64,000 nt of DNA. Origin: Burkholderia contaminans. GTDB taxonomy: Bacteria > Pseudomonadota > Gammaproteobacteria > Burkholderiales > Burkholderiaceae. This document shows positions 8,568-17,556 of this stretch, in pieces. The translations under genes and the position numbers were made by a program. The stretch covers positions 124,001 through 188,000 of the forward strand of contig NZ_CP090642.1 in NCBI RefSeq assembly GCF_029633825.1. Reading direction: 5' to 3'. How positions within the stretch are numbered: the stretch's first letter is position 1; every line of letters starts with the position of its first letter. The notes under the pieces are model-generated. The model made no database searches. It had not been told where the DNA came from and worked only from the letters and a program-made list of their open reading frames with translations.

Positions 8568-8700
8568 CGGCGCCGAATTTTGTATTAGGCAAACTTATGC
8601 AACGTGCCCGGAAGCGCTCATCCAGCGCCCGGGCAGGCCGAACCGGCGCACCATTCGTCCCGTATTGCCGAACGGCCGTCCCGCCGCCACTGGAGCCGCT

Positions 8701-9666
8701 ATGCGACGTACCCCACCGCCCATCGACCTGCGTGCGCTGCAGGCCTTCGTCGCCGTGTGCGAGACCGGTTCGATGACCGGCGCGGCCAGGCGCATCGGCG
8801 TCAGCCAGAGCGCGATCAGCCAGGCGGTTTCCGCACTCGAGCGCGAGCAGGGGACGGTGCTGTTCGATCGTGACAGCCGCCCGCCGCGCCCCAATATCGC
8901 CGGCCGGGCCTTGCTGGAACTGGCCGGTCCGCTGCTCGAGCATGCGCAGATGGTCAGCACGCGCGTCGGCGACGCGTCGGACGCGGGGCGGCTGCCCGTG
9001 CGGCTCGGCTGCGTCGATTCGTTCGCGGCGACGGTCGGGCCGGAGCTGATCCGTGCGGTGTCGGGCACGTCGCGGCAGATTTCGATGTGGTCGGGCATCA
9101 CGCCGGGGTTGAGCAAGCAGTTGCACGACCGGGAGATCGACGTCGTCGTATGTACGCAGACCACGCTCAGCGATGCGCGCATCGTCGAGGTGCCGTTGTT
9201 CTCGGAGGCCTTCGTCGCGGTCGTCGCGCGCGCGCATCTGGCCGGGCGCCCGAAGGTCGACTGGCGAACGCTGGCTGCCGAACTGCCGTTGATCCGCTAC
9301 ACCGCGCGTTCGGTGATCGGCCAGCAGGTCGAGCGATTCGCGCGCCATCTCGGCATCGATTGCCCGAGGCGCTTCGAATTCGACGCGACCGACCCGCTGC
9401 TGAGCCTGGTTGCCGCTCGACTTGGCTTCGCGATCTCGACGCCGCTGTGCCTGTGGCAGGCGCGCCATTACCTCGGCGACGTTGTGGTCGTGCCGTTGCC
9501 GTCCGGCCGGCTCGGCCGGCGGGATTTCTTTCTCCTGCATCGGCAGGGGGAGTGGGAGGACTTCGTCACGGAGATCGTCGAGCTGACGCGCGCCGTACTC
9601 GACCATTCGATCCGGCCCGCGCTCGCGCGTGCCGTGCCGCAGTTGCCCGAAGATGCATTGCTTTGA
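8701..9666 (+). CDS. LysR-family transcriptional regulator
   Basis: A 321-residue LysR regulator. The helix-turn-helix is at residues 10-60 (LRALQAFVAVCETGSMTGAA, then GVSQSAISQAVSALERE). The co-inducer domain starts near residue 95 (LPVRLGCVDSF). The ATG has a GGAG site 7 bases upstream; the longer open frame upstream is not supported. It is divergent from the flavoprotein-etfBA operon across a 178-bp gap, the usual LysR layout, and is followed 17 bp later by an N-formylglutamate-amidohydrolase-type gene with which it is probably co-transcribed. The inducer is unknown; an amine or glutamate derivative is a guess from context. Confidence 0.92.
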   Translation: MRRTPPPIDLRALQAFVAVCETGSMTGAARRIGVSQSAISQAVSALEREQGTVLFDRDSRPPRPNIAGRALLELAGPLLEHAQMVSTRVGDASDAGRLPVRLGCVDSFAATVGPELIRAVSGTSRQISMWSGITPGLSKQLHDREIDVVVCTQTTLSDARIVEVPLFSEAFVAVVARAHLAGRPKVDWRTLAAELPLIRYTARSVIGQQVERFARHLGIDCPRRFEFDATDPLLSLVAARLGFAISTPLCLWQARHYLGDVVVVPLPSGRLGRRDFFLLHRQGEWEDFVTEIVELTRAVLDHSIRPALARAVPQLPEDALL

Positions 9667-9683
9667 TTTGTACGGAGCGCTCG

Positions 9684-10493
9684 ATGAGTGACCTATATAC
9701 GCTGCAACGCGGAGATGCGCCGCTGCTGATTTCGATTCCGCACCTGGGAACGGCGATACCCGCGCCGTTGCGCGATGCATACACCGACCGCGCGCTGAGA
9801 CTCGCCGATACCGACTGGCACCTCGAACGGCTGTATGCGTTCGCGACCACGCTCGGCGCGACGATGCTCGGTGCCACGGTCTCGCGTTACGTGATCGACC
9901 TCAATCGTCCGCCGGACGACGAGAGCCTGTACCCCGGCCAGACGACGACGGGACTGTGTCCGACCGAAACGTTTCGGGGTGAGCCCGTCTATCGCGAAGG
10001 ATACGAACCGGATGCGACGGAGAAAGGCCGTCGGGTCGACGCGTACTGGCAGCCGTACCACACGGTACTGGCGGCCGAGCTGGCACGGCTGCGCGAGCGT
10101 CACGGGCACGTGCTGCTGTGGGAGGCGCACTCCATTGCCGGCACACTGCCACGGCTGTTCGACGGCAAGCTGCCGGACCTGAACATCGGCACACAGGACG
10201 GCAGGACCGTCGCGCCGTCCGTGCAGGCCGCGGTCGAGCGCGAGGCCGCCGCAAGCCCGTTCACGTCGGTCGCCAATGGACGCTTCAAGGGCGGCTTCAT
10301 CACCCGCTCGTTCGGCCGGCCGTCGCACGGTGTGCACGCGATCCAGCTGGAGATGTGCCAGTCGACATACATGGACGAAGCCTTCCCATTCGCCTACGAC
10401 ACCGTGCGCGCGGCGCGCGTGCAGCCGACGGTGCGCCAGATGATCTGCGCAGCGCTGGATGCACTGGCGACACTGCCGCCGATCGCAGCATAA
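9684..10493 (+). CDS. N-formylglutamate amidohydrolase family protein
   Basis: A 269-residue member of the N-formylglutamate amidohydrolase (HutG/NfoD-type) family, zinc-dependent enzymes that release glutamate from N-formylglutamate. Visible motifs are LLISIPHLGTAIP near the start, DTDWHLERLY, SRYVIDLNRPPDD, LWEAHSI, and near the end FKGGFITRSFGRPSHGVHAIQLEMCQ. The histidines and the E in LWEAHS fit the expected zinc and catalytic positions. It has a GGAG site before the start. The gene follows the LysR regulator and no hutHUI genes are present. Here it could clear N-formylglutamate formed from N-methylglutamate oxidation or formaldehyde chemistry; that idea is inference. Confidence 0.85.
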   Translation: MSDLYTLQRGDAPLLISIPHLGTAIPAPLRDAYTDRALRLADTDWHLERLYAFATTLGATMLGATVSRYVIDLNRPPDDESLYPGQTTTGLCPTETFRGEPVYREGYEPDATEKGRRVDAYWQPYHTVLAAELARLRERHGHVLLWEAHSIAGTLPRLFDGKLPDLNIGTQDGRTVAPSVQAAVEREAAASPFTSVANGRFKGGFITRSFGRPSHGVHAIQLEMCQSTYMDEAFPFAYDTVRAARVQPTVRQMICAALDALATLPPIAA

Positions 10494-10630
10494 GGGTCAC
10501 TGATACATCTTCGTAACCGTGGTTCCCGTATCAGTGCGACGTTGCACCGAAGTTGGCTTGGAGCCGCACCCGTAACACGCAGCGGGTGGGTCGTCACCCG
10601 GTGACGCACAGGCGCCGTTCCGCTCGAATT

Positions 10631-10667
10631 GTTTATCCATGGGAATCTTTGATTCCTGTAGATAAAC
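10631..10667. promoter_or_regulatory. Two-arm inverted repeat between convergent genes
   Basis: GTTTATC pairs with GATAAAC and, inside it, GGAATC pairs with GATTCC around a 3-base loop. It lies between the ends of the convergent amidohydrolase and XRE-cupin genes. A bidirectional terminator without T-runs is the simplest reading; an operator is possible. Confidence 0.4.
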
Positions 10668-10705
10668 CTGGCACGAGGCTTGCGTTACTTCTTGCGACGA
10701 GATGC

Positions 10706-11308
10706 TTATTCGTCGGCGGGTGGTCCGTAGACGAAGATCGACAGGAACTGGATCGGGGTCTTGATCAGGCGTTCCGGGCCGTGTGGTACGTCGGCGCGGA
10801 ACGTCAAGGTGTCGCCCGGATGCAGGATGTAGGTCTGCTGACCGTGCCGGTATTCGATTACGCCCTTGAGCATGTGGATGAACTCGGTGCCGGGATGCTC
10901 GAATACGGGAAAGCGTTCCGCCTGGTCCTCCATCGTGATCAGGAAGGGCTCGAAGATTTTGCGCGGACCCTGGTCGTAGGCGAGCAGATGGTAGGTGTGG
11001 CCGCTTTTCGTACCTTTGCGGACGACCTCCATGCCGGCGCCTTTCTTCACGAGCTGGGCGCCGCCCTGCGGGACGTCAAAGTTGCGGAACAGCACGGCCA
11101 TGGAGACGCCGAGCGCCTGCGCAATGCGGTGGAGTACGTCGAGGCCGGTCGAGGTCTGCGCGTTTTCGATCTTCGACAGCATGCCTCGGCTGATGCCGGC
11201 CTGTTCGGCGACCTGGGCGATGGTCAGGCCATGGCGCTGGCGAAGCTCGCGGATGGTCGACCCGAGATAGCGTTCGAGCGGGGGCTTGCTGTCGTCAGCG
11301 GTATGCAT
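10706..11308 (-). CDS. XRE-family regulator with C-terminal cupin domain
   Basis: A 200-residue repressor-type protein. An N-terminal XRE helix-turn-helix (IRELRQRHGLTIAQVAEQAG, then RGMLSKIENAQTS) is followed by a cupin sensor domain (FEHPGTEFIHMLKGVIEYR, GDTLTFRADVPHGPE). This PuuR-like layout regulates polyamine, glutamine-synthetase-like and amino-acid genes. I chose the ATG at 11308, which has a GAGG site; an ATG at 11398 would add 30 low-complexity residues and lacks a site. The gene is divergent from the glnT-glxBCD-amtB genes and probably controls them through the inverted repeat at 11406-11428. Direction of control and ligand are unknown; gamma-glutamyl compounds are likely. Confidence 0.88.
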   Translation of the reverse strand: MHTADDSKPPLERYLGSTIRELRQRHGLTIAQVAEQAGISRGMLSKIENAQTSTGLDVLHRIAQALGVSMAVLFRNFDVPQGGAQLVKKGAGMEVVRKGTKSGHTYHLLAYDQGPRKIFEPFLITMEDQAERFPVFEHPGTEFIHMLKGVIEYRHGQQTYILHPGDTLTFRADVPHGPERLIKTPIQFLSIFVYGPPADE

Positions 11309-11405
11309 CGTCGACCTCGAAAAAGGGGCAAGGGTAGCAGATTGCGGCGTGCGCGCCGGCACGGTCAGGATCGCCGGCTTGCGCGCCGAAAGTTTCATGG
11401 AGGGA

Positions 11406-11428
11406 ATTATTGTTTCACATCAATAAAT
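11406..11428. promoter_or_regulatory. Candidate operator between XRE-cupin gene and glnT
   Basis: ATTATTG and CAATAAA flank TTTCACAT, giving an inverted repeat in an AT-rich pocket of otherwise GC-rich DNA. The site lies between the divergent regulator and glnT, as expected for the regulator's own operator. Confidence 0.45.
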
Positions 11429-11554
11429 CCCTTCGCATGCAGAAAGTGGTCGCAACGTACCGGACACGGTGCTTGCCCATGTCGCGCAATAGGGCCGCTC
11501 ACCAGTCGGGCGGCTTCCGCAAACCAGTGAACGAAGCAGTTGCAAGGAGAGACG

Positions 11555-12943
11555 ATGAACCTGAACGATGCGAGCCCGTTGCCAGCCAACGCGCTCGGAA
11601 GCGTACCCCGCTTCGACTCGGTGGACGAAGCGCAGACATATCTTGCGCAACACGGTGTGAAGTACGTGCTCGCGCAATTCGTCGACATTCACGGCGTGGC
11701 CAAGGCGAAGTCGGTGCCGGTCGCGCATCTGGGCAGCGTGCTGACCGCGGGCGCGGGCTTCGCGGGCTTCGCGATCTGGGGCGTCGGCATCGAGCCGAAC
11801 GGGCCGGACTACATGGCGGTCGGCGACCTCGCGACGCTGACGCCGGTGCCGTGGCAATCCGGGCTGGCGCGCATCGCGTGCGACGGTCACGTCGACGGGG
11901 CACCGTGGGCGTTCGATTCGCGCGTGACGCTGAAGAAGCAGGTTGCCCGCCTGACCGAGCGCGGCTGGACGCTTTTTACCGGCCTCGAGCCCGAGTTCTC
12001 GCTGCTGAAGCGCTCGGCGTCGGGCACGCTCGAGCCGTGCGATCCGAGCGATACGCTGGCGAAGCCCTGTTACGACTACAAGGGGTTGTCCCGCACGCGT
12101 GTGTTCCTGGAAAAGCTCACCGAATCGCTGCGTGCGGTCGGCATCGACGTCTACCAGATCGACCACGAGGATGCGAACGGCCAGTTCGAAATCAACTACA
12201 CGTACACCGATTGCCTGACGTCGTGCGATCACTACGTGTTCTTCAAGATGGCTGCGTCGGAAATTGCGAACGAGCTCGGCATGATCTGTTCGTTCATGCC
12301 GAAGCCGTTCGCGAACCGTCCGGGCAACGGCATGCACATGCACATGTCGATCGGCGACGGCAAGCGCAACCTGTTCGCCGACGACGGCGACGCCCTGGGC
12401 ATGGGTCTGTCGACGCTCGGCTATCGGTTCACGGCGGGCCTGCTCGCGCACGCGCCCGCGCTGACGGCGCTCTGCAACCCGACGGTGAACTCGTACAAGC
12501 GCCTCGTTGTCGGGCGCTCGCTGACCGGCGCGACCTGGGCGCCTGCGTACATCAGCTACGGCGACAACAATCGTTCGACGATGGTGCGGATGCCGGGCGG
12601 CCGGATCGAACTGCGCTTGCCTGACGGTGCATGCAACCCGTATCTCGCAACGGCCGCCGTGATCGTCGCCGGGCTCGACGGCATCGACCGCGACCTGTCG
12701 CCGGGCGCGCCCGCGAACGAGAACCTGTACGAGTGGTCCGCGCAGAAACTCCGCGACCACGGCATCGGCGTGCTGCCGCAAACCCTCGGCGAGGCGCTCG
12801 ACGCGCTCGAAGCCGACCGGACGATCTGCGATGCGCTCGGACCGGTGGTCAACGAGTTCATCAAGCTCAAGCGAATGGAGTGGCTGGAATACATGCGCCA
12901 CGTATCGGACTGGGAAATCAAGCAGTACGTCGAATTTTTCTGA
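11555..12943 (+). CDS. glnT: Type III glutamine synthetase / gamma-glutamylmethylamide synthetase-like
   Basis: A 462-residue enzyme of the glutamine synthetase superfamily, GlnT/GmaS branch, with an AAGGAGAG site before [10 protein letters not shown]. Catalytic landmarks are present: GLEPEFSLL for metal binding, [23 protein letters not shown], the ATP/Glu-binding [11 protein letters not shown], and [15 protein letters not shown]. The tyrosine adenylylation site of GlnA is not seen. Members ligate ammonia or a small amine such as methylamine to the gamma-carboxyl of glutamate using ATP. The three downstream genes encode glutamate-synthase-like subunits, and an Amt transporter follows. The same set serves the N-methylglutamate pathway in methylotrophs, so GMAS activity is a good hypothesis; ammonia assimilation is the alternative. 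Confidence 0.88.
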   Translation: MNLNDASPLPANALGSVPRFDSVDEAQTYLAQHGVKYVLAQFVDIHGVAKAKSVPVAHLGSVLTAGAGFAGFAIWGVGIEPNGPDYMAVGDLATLTPVPWQSGLARIACDGHVDGAPWAFDSRVTLKKQVARLTERGWTLFTGLEPEFSLLKRSASGTLEPCDPSDTLAKPCYDYKGLSRTRVFLEKLTESLRAVGIDVYQIDHEDANGQFEINYTYTDCLTSCDHYVFFKMAASEIANELGMICSFMPKPFANRPGNGMHMHMSIGDGKRNLFADDGDALGMGLSTLGYRFTAGLLAHAPALTALCNPTVNSYKRLVVGRSLTGATWAPAYISYGDNNRSTMVRMPGGRIELRLPDGACNPYLATAAVIVAGLDGIDRDLSPGAPANENLYEWSAQKLRDHGIGVLPQTLGEALDALEADRTICDALGPVVNEFIKLKRMEWLEYMRHVSDWEIKQYVEFF

Positions 12944-12955
12944 GGAGCAAGCAAC

Positions 12956-13864
12956 ATGTGTGGAATCGTAGGATTGCTGGTCAAGACACCGGCGTTGCGC
13001 GACCGGCTCGGCGAGCTGATGGTGCCGATGCTGATCGGCATGACCGAACGCGGCCCGGACTCGGCCGGCCTCGCGGTGTTCGGCGACGCGGTCGAGCCGA
13101 ACCAGCGCAAGCTGAGCCTGTACTCGGGCTTTACGGACGAAGGCGAGCATTTTCCGTGGGACGTGCTGCTCGACCGGCTGAAGGCGTCCGTCGACACGGG
13201 GGCGCGCGTCGATGCGAAGGGGAACCACGCGGTGCTGACCGTCCACGCGCAGGCCGACACGGTCAGGCACTGGCTGAACGAACACTACCCACGCGTGTAC
13301 TTGCTGTCGGCCGGGCGCTCGATCGACCTGTACAAGGACATCGGCCTGCCCGCCGACATCGCCGCGCGTTACGCGTTCGGTGGCCTCAAGGGCTCTCACC
13401 TGGTCGGTCATACGCGGATGGCGACCGAGTCGGCGGTGACGCCGGATCGCGCGCATCCGTTCACGGCCGGCGAGGATTTCTGCCTGGTCCACAACGGCTC
13501 GCTGTCGAACCCTTACGGCGTGCGCCGAAAGCTGGAGCCGAAGGGCATTCATTTCGATACCGACAACGACACCGAGGCTGCGTGCCGCTTCCTCGAATGG
13601 CGACTGCGCGAGGGCGACACGCTGCCGGTGGCACTGCAGAAGGGCTTCGAGGAGCTCGACGGCTTCTACACGTTCCTGATGGGGACGCCCACCGAGCTGG
13701 CGCTGATTCGCGACCCGTTCGCGTGCAAGCCGGCCGTCGTCGCCGAGAACGACGATTACGTCGCGATCGCGTCGGAGTTCCGCTCGCTCGCGCATCTGCC
13801 CGACATCAGGAACGCCAAGGTATTCGAACCCGCACCCGAGGAGATGTACGTATGGAACGCATGA
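12956..13864 (+). CDS. glxB: Class II glutamine amidotransferase subunit (GlxB/MgsA-like)
   Basis: A 302-residue Ntn-type amidotransferase. It starts MCGIVGLLVK, so Cys2 becomes the N-terminal nucleophile after methionine removal. RGPDSAGLAV, SHLVGHTRMATES and FCLVHNGSLSNPY form the glutamine site. It corresponds to the N-terminal domain of glutamate synthase GltB as a separate protein. It starts 12 bp after glnT and its last codons overlap the next gene. With GlxC and GlxD it should form an N-alkylglutamate (or glutamate) synthase. For MgsA-type proteins the accepted amine can come from gamma-glutamylmethylamide instead of glutamine, consistent with the glnT neighbour. Confidence 0.9.
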   Translation: MCGIVGLLVKTPALRDRLGELMVPMLIGMTERGPDSAGLAVFGDAVEPNQRKLSLYSGFTDEGEHFPWDVLLDRLKASVDTGARVDAKGNHAVLTVHAQADTVRHWLNEHYPRVYLLSAGRSIDLYKDIGLPADIAARYAFGGLKGSHLVGHTRMATESAVTPDRAHPFTAGEDFCLVHNGSLSNPYGVRRKLEPKGIHFDTDNDTEAACRFLEWRLREGDTLPVALQKGFEELDGFYTFLMGTPTELALIRDPFACKPAVVAENDDYVAIASEFRSLAHLPDIRNAKVFEPAPEEMYVWNA

Positions 13865-14541
13865 CATTCGACCTTGAACGCGCCACCGTCAGGGACGTCA
13901 ACCAGTACCTGCACGGCAGCGCGGACGTGCTCGACGGACAGGCGATCGTCGTGGCCTCGCCGAACGGCGCGCACAACATCGCGGTCGGCGTGGACGCCGA
14001 CGTGACCGTGACGATCGACGGCCACGCGGGCTATTACGCCGGCGGCATGAACAAGCGCGCGACGATCGTCATCGAGGGCAGCGCCGGGACCGGCGTCGCG
14101 GAAAACATGATGAGCGGCAAGGTGCACGTGAAGGGCTTCGCGTCGAACGGCGCGGGTGCCTCCGCGCACGGCGGGCTGCTCGTAATCGACGGCGATGCCG
14201 GGTTGCGTTGCGGTATCTCGCTGAAGGGCGGCGACATCGTCGTCGGCGGTTCGGTCGGGAGCTTCTCCGCGTTCATGGCACAGGCCGGCCGGATGGTGAT
14301 TTGTGGCGACGCGGGCGACGCACTCGGCGATTCGCTGTACGAAGCGGTGCTCTACGTGAAGGGTGAAGTGAAGTCGCTTGGCGCGGACGCGCAGTTCGAG
14401 CCGATGGCCGACGCCGACATCAGTGCCGTCGCGGCGCTGCTCGATGCGGCTGGGCTCGACCACGATCCGCGCGCGTTCAGGCGCATTGCTTCGGCCCGCA
14501 CGCTCTACCACTGGAACGCCGACGCGAACCAGGAATATTGA
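13852..14541 (+). CDS. glxC: Glutamate synthase GXGXG-domain subunit (GlxC/MgsB-like)
   Basis: A 229-residue stand-alone version of the glutamate synthase C-terminal beta-helix. The repeated glycine pattern is clear from residue 45 on (IDGHAGYYAGGMNKRATIV, AHGGLLVIDGDAGLRCGIS, GGSVGSF). This domain is structural and links the amidotransferase and FMN domains. The ATG at 13852 has GAGGAG 8 bases upstream and overlaps the glxB end; a second ATG at 13861 would overlap the glxB stop as ATGA but is badly spaced from the site. It is separated by 25 bp from glxD. Confidence 0.88.
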   Translation: MERMTFDLERATVRDVNQYLHGSADVLDGQAIVVASPNGAHNIAVGVDADVTVTIDGHAGYYAGGMNKRATIVIEGSAGTGVAENMMSGKVHVKGFASNGAGASAHGGLLVIDGDAGLRCGISLKGGDIVVGGSVGSFSAFMAQAGRMVICGDAGDALGDSLYEAVLYVKGEVKSLGADAQFEPMADADISAVAALLDAAGLDHDPRAFRRIASARTLYHWNADANQEY

Positions 14542-14566
14542 ATCCACGTTCCATCGAGACAACGCC

Positions 14567-15928
14567 ATGGAAGTCAAACCCATTCATTTCGCCCGCTTGC
14601 AGCAGGAAGAGTCGTACGGCTACGACCGCAAGACGATCGACTACATCCACACGGCCGCCCAGCGCGGCTTGTACGAGATTCGCGGCCTCGGGGCGAAGCG
14701 TCATGTCCCGCACTTCGACGATCTGCTGTTTCTCGGTGCGTCGCTGTCACGTTATCCGCTCGAAGGCTATCGCGAGAAGTGCACGACGCAGACCGTGCTC
14801 GGCACGCGCTTCGCGAAGAAGCCCATCGTGCTCGACATCCCGATCACGGTGGCCGGGATGAGCTTCGGCGCGCTGTCGGCGAACGTCAAGGAAGCGCTCG
14901 GCCGGGCGGCCACGGCGGCCGGCACGTCGACGACGACCGGAGACGGCGGGATGACGCAGGAAGAGCGCCGTTCGTCGAAGACGCTCGTCTACCAGTGCCT
15001 GCCGTCGCGCTACGGGTTCAATCCCGACGACGTGCGGCGTGCCGATGCGATCGAGGTCGTGATTGGGCAAGGCGCGAAGCCGGGCGGCGGCGGCATGCTG
15101 CTCGGGCAGAAGGTCAATCCGCGCGTGGCGTCGATGCGCACGCTGCCGGCGGGCGTCGACCAGCGCTCGGCGAGCCGCCATCCTGACTGGACCGGCCCGG
15201 ACGATCTCGCGATCAAGATCCAGGAGCTGCGCGAGATCACCGACTGGGAAAAGCCGATCTACGTGAAGGTCGGCGCGACGCGCACGTTCAACGACGTGAA
15301 GCTCGCGGTGCATGCGGGCGCGGATGTCGTCGTGGTCGATGGGATGCAGGGCGGCACGGCGGCCACCCAGACCTGCTTCATCGAGAACGTCGGCATTCCG
15401 ACGCTGGCGGCGGTTCGTCAGGCCGTCGCCGCGCTCGAGGACCTGAACATGAAGGGGCAGGTTCAACTGATCGTGTCGGGCGGCATTCGCACCGGTGCGG
15501 ACGTCGCCAAGGCGCTCGCGCTCGGCGCGGACGCCGTCGCGATCGGCCAGGGTGTGCTGATGGCACTCGGTTGCAACAGCGAATCGTACTTCCAGGACGG
15601 CATGCTCCATTCGGCCGCGGCGGATTACGCAGCGCTGCATACGTCGCCGGGTTTCTGCCACCACTGTCATACCGGCAAGTGTCCGGTGGGCGTGACGACG
15701 CAGGACGCGGTCCTCGAAAAGCGTCTCGAGCCGGAAGAGGGCGCGCGCCGTGTGCGGAACTACCTGAAGACGCTGAACATGGAGCTGACCACCATCGCGC
15801 GCGCATGCGGCAAGCAGAACGTTCATCACCTGGAACCGGAAGATCTCGTCGCGCTGACGGTGGAGGCGGCCGCGATGGCGCGCGTGCCACTGGCCGGCAC
15901 GTCGTGGATTCCCGGCGAGCGGTCGTGA
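14567..15928 (+). CDS. glxD: FMN-binding glutamate synthase-like subunit (GlxD/MgsC-like)
   Basis: A 453-residue FMN and iron-sulfur protein equal to the central synthase domain of GltB. Visible are PITVAGMSFGALSANVKEAL, TTTGDGGM, QGAKPGGGGMLLGQKV, DVVVVDGMQGGTAATQ, GGIRTGADVAKALALGADAV (FMN phosphate site) and GFCHHCHTGKCPVG, whose cysteines bind the 3Fe-4S cluster. It reductively joins an amine nitrogen to 2-oxoglutarate. The electron donor is not encoded here. It is the last of the synthase genes; a strong hairpin at 15951-15984 separates it from amtB. Confidence 0.92.
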   Translation: MEVKPIHFARLQQEESYGYDRKTIDYIHTAAQRGLYEIRGLGAKRHVPHFDDLLFLGASLSRYPLEGYREKCTTQTVLGTRFAKKPIVLDIPITVAGMSFGALSANVKEALGRAATAAGTSTTTGDGGMTQEERRSSKTLVYQCLPSRYGFNPDDVRRADAIEVVIGQGAKPGGGGMLLGQKVNPRVASMRTLPAGVDQRSASRHPDWTGPDDLAIKIQELREITDWEKPIYVKVGATRTFNDVKLAVHAGADVVVVDGMQGGTAATQTCFIENVGIPTLAAVRQAVAALEDLNMKGQVQLIVSGGIRTGADVAKALALGADAVAIGQGVLMALGCNSESYFQDGMLHSAAADYAALHTSPGFCHHCHTGKCPVGVTTQDAVLEKRLEPEEGARRVRNYLKTLNMELTTIARACGKQNVHHLEPEDLVALTVEAAAMARVPLAGTSWIPGERS

Positions 15929-15950
15929 CCGGGGTGTGACGGTTCGCATG

Positions 15951-15984
15951 ACACGGCGCCGCATCGCGGTATGCGGCGCCGTGT
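15951..15984 (+). terminator. Perfect 14-bp hairpin after glxD
   Basis: ACACGGCGCCGCAT and its exact complement flank a 6-base loop, 23 bp after the glxD stop. There is no T-run, but the stem is very stable. It probably ends or weakens transcription before amtB. Confidence 0.65.
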
Positions 15985-16117
15985 CGTCGGCCGATTCGGA
16001 CGGCGCGACTCGCTCGGTATATCCGCAAGGTGTCGCGGCCATTCCTTATGTTGCTGGTGGGTCATCGGTTCGCACGTGCATCGTGGTGCGGCGCATGCCT
16101 TGATTCTGGGAAACGAC

Positions 16118-17515
16118 ATGAAAAAGACGATTAGCTGGATTCTGTGGGCCTGGCTCGTGATGTTGGCGCTGCCCGCGTTCGCGGACGACAAGGTGGCCGC
16201 GGTGCCGATGCCGAACAAGGGCGACACCGCGTGGATGATCGTCGCGACGCTGCTCGTCGTGATGATGGCGGCACCTGGGCTTGGCCTTTTCTACGGCGGA
16301 ATGGTGCGCGCCAAGAACATGCTGTCGATCCTGATGCAGACGCTCGTGGTGTTCTGCCTGCTCGGCGTCCTGTGGGCGGTATACGGTTACAGCGTCGCGT
16401 TCACCGAGGGCAACGCGTTTTTCGGCGGGCTCTCCAAAGCGTTCCTGCTCGGCATCACGCCGGATTCCACCGCTGCGACGTTCAGCAAGGGCGTCGTCAT
16501 TCCGGAGTTCATCTACGTGTCGTTCCAGTTGACGTTCGCCGCGATCACGCCCGCACTGATCGTGGGAGGCATCGCCGAACGCGCGAAATTCTCTGCAGTG
16601 CTGGCGTTCATGGTGCTGTGGTTCACCTTTTCGTACCTGCCGATCGCGCACATGGTCTGGTATTGGCCGGGCCCCGATGCCTATACGAGCGCTGCGGCGG
16701 CCGACAAGGCCAATGCGACCGCTGGTTTCCTGTTCCAGAAGGGTGCGATCGATTTCGCAGGTGGCACCGTCGTGCATATCAATGCGGGCATCTCGGCACT
16801 GGTCGGCGCGATCATGATCGGCAAGCGGGCGGGGTTCGGCAGGGAGACAATGGCGCCGCACAACCTGACGATGACGATGATCGGCGGTTCGCTGCTGTGG
16901 GTCGGCTGGTTCGGATTCAATGTGGGTTCCGCGCTCGAGGCGAGCGGCGCGGCTACGCTCGCATTCGTCACGACGCTTTTGGCGACATGTGCGGCAACGG
17001 TGTCGTGGACCTTCGTCGAGTGGTCGCTGAAGAAGAAGCCGTCGATGCTCGGCGCGGTGTCCGGCGCGATCGCCGGGCTGGTCGTGATCACCCCGGCGTG
17101 TGGATTCGTCGGGCCGATGGGCGCGATCGCGATGGGCTTGATCGCGGGCATCGTCTGCTATTGGGGCGTCAATGGGCTCAAGCGCCTTCTTGGCGTCGAC
17201 GATTCGCTCGACGTCTTCGGCGTGCACTGCATCGGTGGCATCGCGGGCGCGCTGCTCACCGGCGTATTCGCGTCGCCGTCGCTAGGCGGAACCGGGATCT
17301 ACGACTACGTCGCGAACAAGGTCGGCGACTACCACATCGGTGAACAGCTGATTGCACAGTGCTGGGGCGTCGGGACGTCGCTCGTTTGGTCTGCGGTCGT
17401 GTCGGTGGTCGCATTCAAGCTCGTCGATATGACGATAGGTCTGCGAGTCGACGGCGAGGGTGAACGCGAGGGGCTCGATGTCAGTTCGCACGGGGAGACT
17501 GCATACCATTCGTGA
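16118..17515 (+). CDS. amtB: Ammonium transporter, Amt/MEP family
   Basis: A 465-residue inner-membrane ammonium channel. A cleavable signal peptide (MKKTISWILWAWLV to the LPAFAD site) precedes 11 expected membrane segments, beginning AWMIVATLLVVMMAAPG. Family signatures include GLGLFYGGMVRAKN, the pore region PIAHMVWYWPG, AGGTVVHINAGISALVG, GWFGFNVGSALEA and DVFGVHCIGGIAGALLTG with the conserved pore histidines. No glnK gene is next to it. Placed after glnT-glxBCD it probably supplies ammonium or methylammonium to that pathway. Confidence 0.95.
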   Translation: MKKTISWILWAWLVMLALPAFADDKVAAVPMPNKGDTAWMIVATLLVVMMAAPGLGLFYGGMVRAKNMLSILMQTLVVFCLLGVLWAVYGYSVAFTEGNAFFGGLSKAFLLGITPDSTAATFSKGVVIPEFIYVSFQLTFAAITPALIVGGIAERAKFSAVLAFMVLWFTFSYLPIAHMVWYWPGPDAYTSAAAADKANATAGFLFQKGAIDFAGGTVVHINAGISALVGAIMIGKRAGFGRETMAPHNLTMTMIGGSLLWVGWFGFNVGSALEASGAATLAFVTTLLATCAATVSWTFVEWSLKKKPSMLGAVSGAIAGLVVITPACGFVGPMGAIAMGLIAGIVCYWGVNGLKRLLGVDDSLDVFGVHCIGGIAGALLTGVFASPSLGGTGIYDYVANKVGDYHIGEQLIAQCWGVGTSLVWSAVVSVVAFKLVDMTIGLRVDGEGEREGLDVSSHGETAYHS

Positions 17516-17529
17516 CGATCAGCGTAGTC

Positions 17530-17556
17530 GCAAACGCGCACCTTGCGCCGGTTTGC
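17530..17556 (+). terminator. Hairpin after amtB
   Basis: GCAAAC pairs with GTTTGC, with an inner GCGC/GCGC pair, 15 bp after the amtB stop codon. It is a plausible terminator without a T-run. Confidence 0.45.

Noticed and set aside
11430..11555. Sigma-54 promoter before glnT
   Set aside because: The best candidate near 11460 has wrong spacing and mismatches in the -24 box.
11420..13867. 815-codon minus-strand frame opposite glnT and glxB
   Set aside because: It is the antisense shadow of two well-conserved enzymes and shows no domain pattern.
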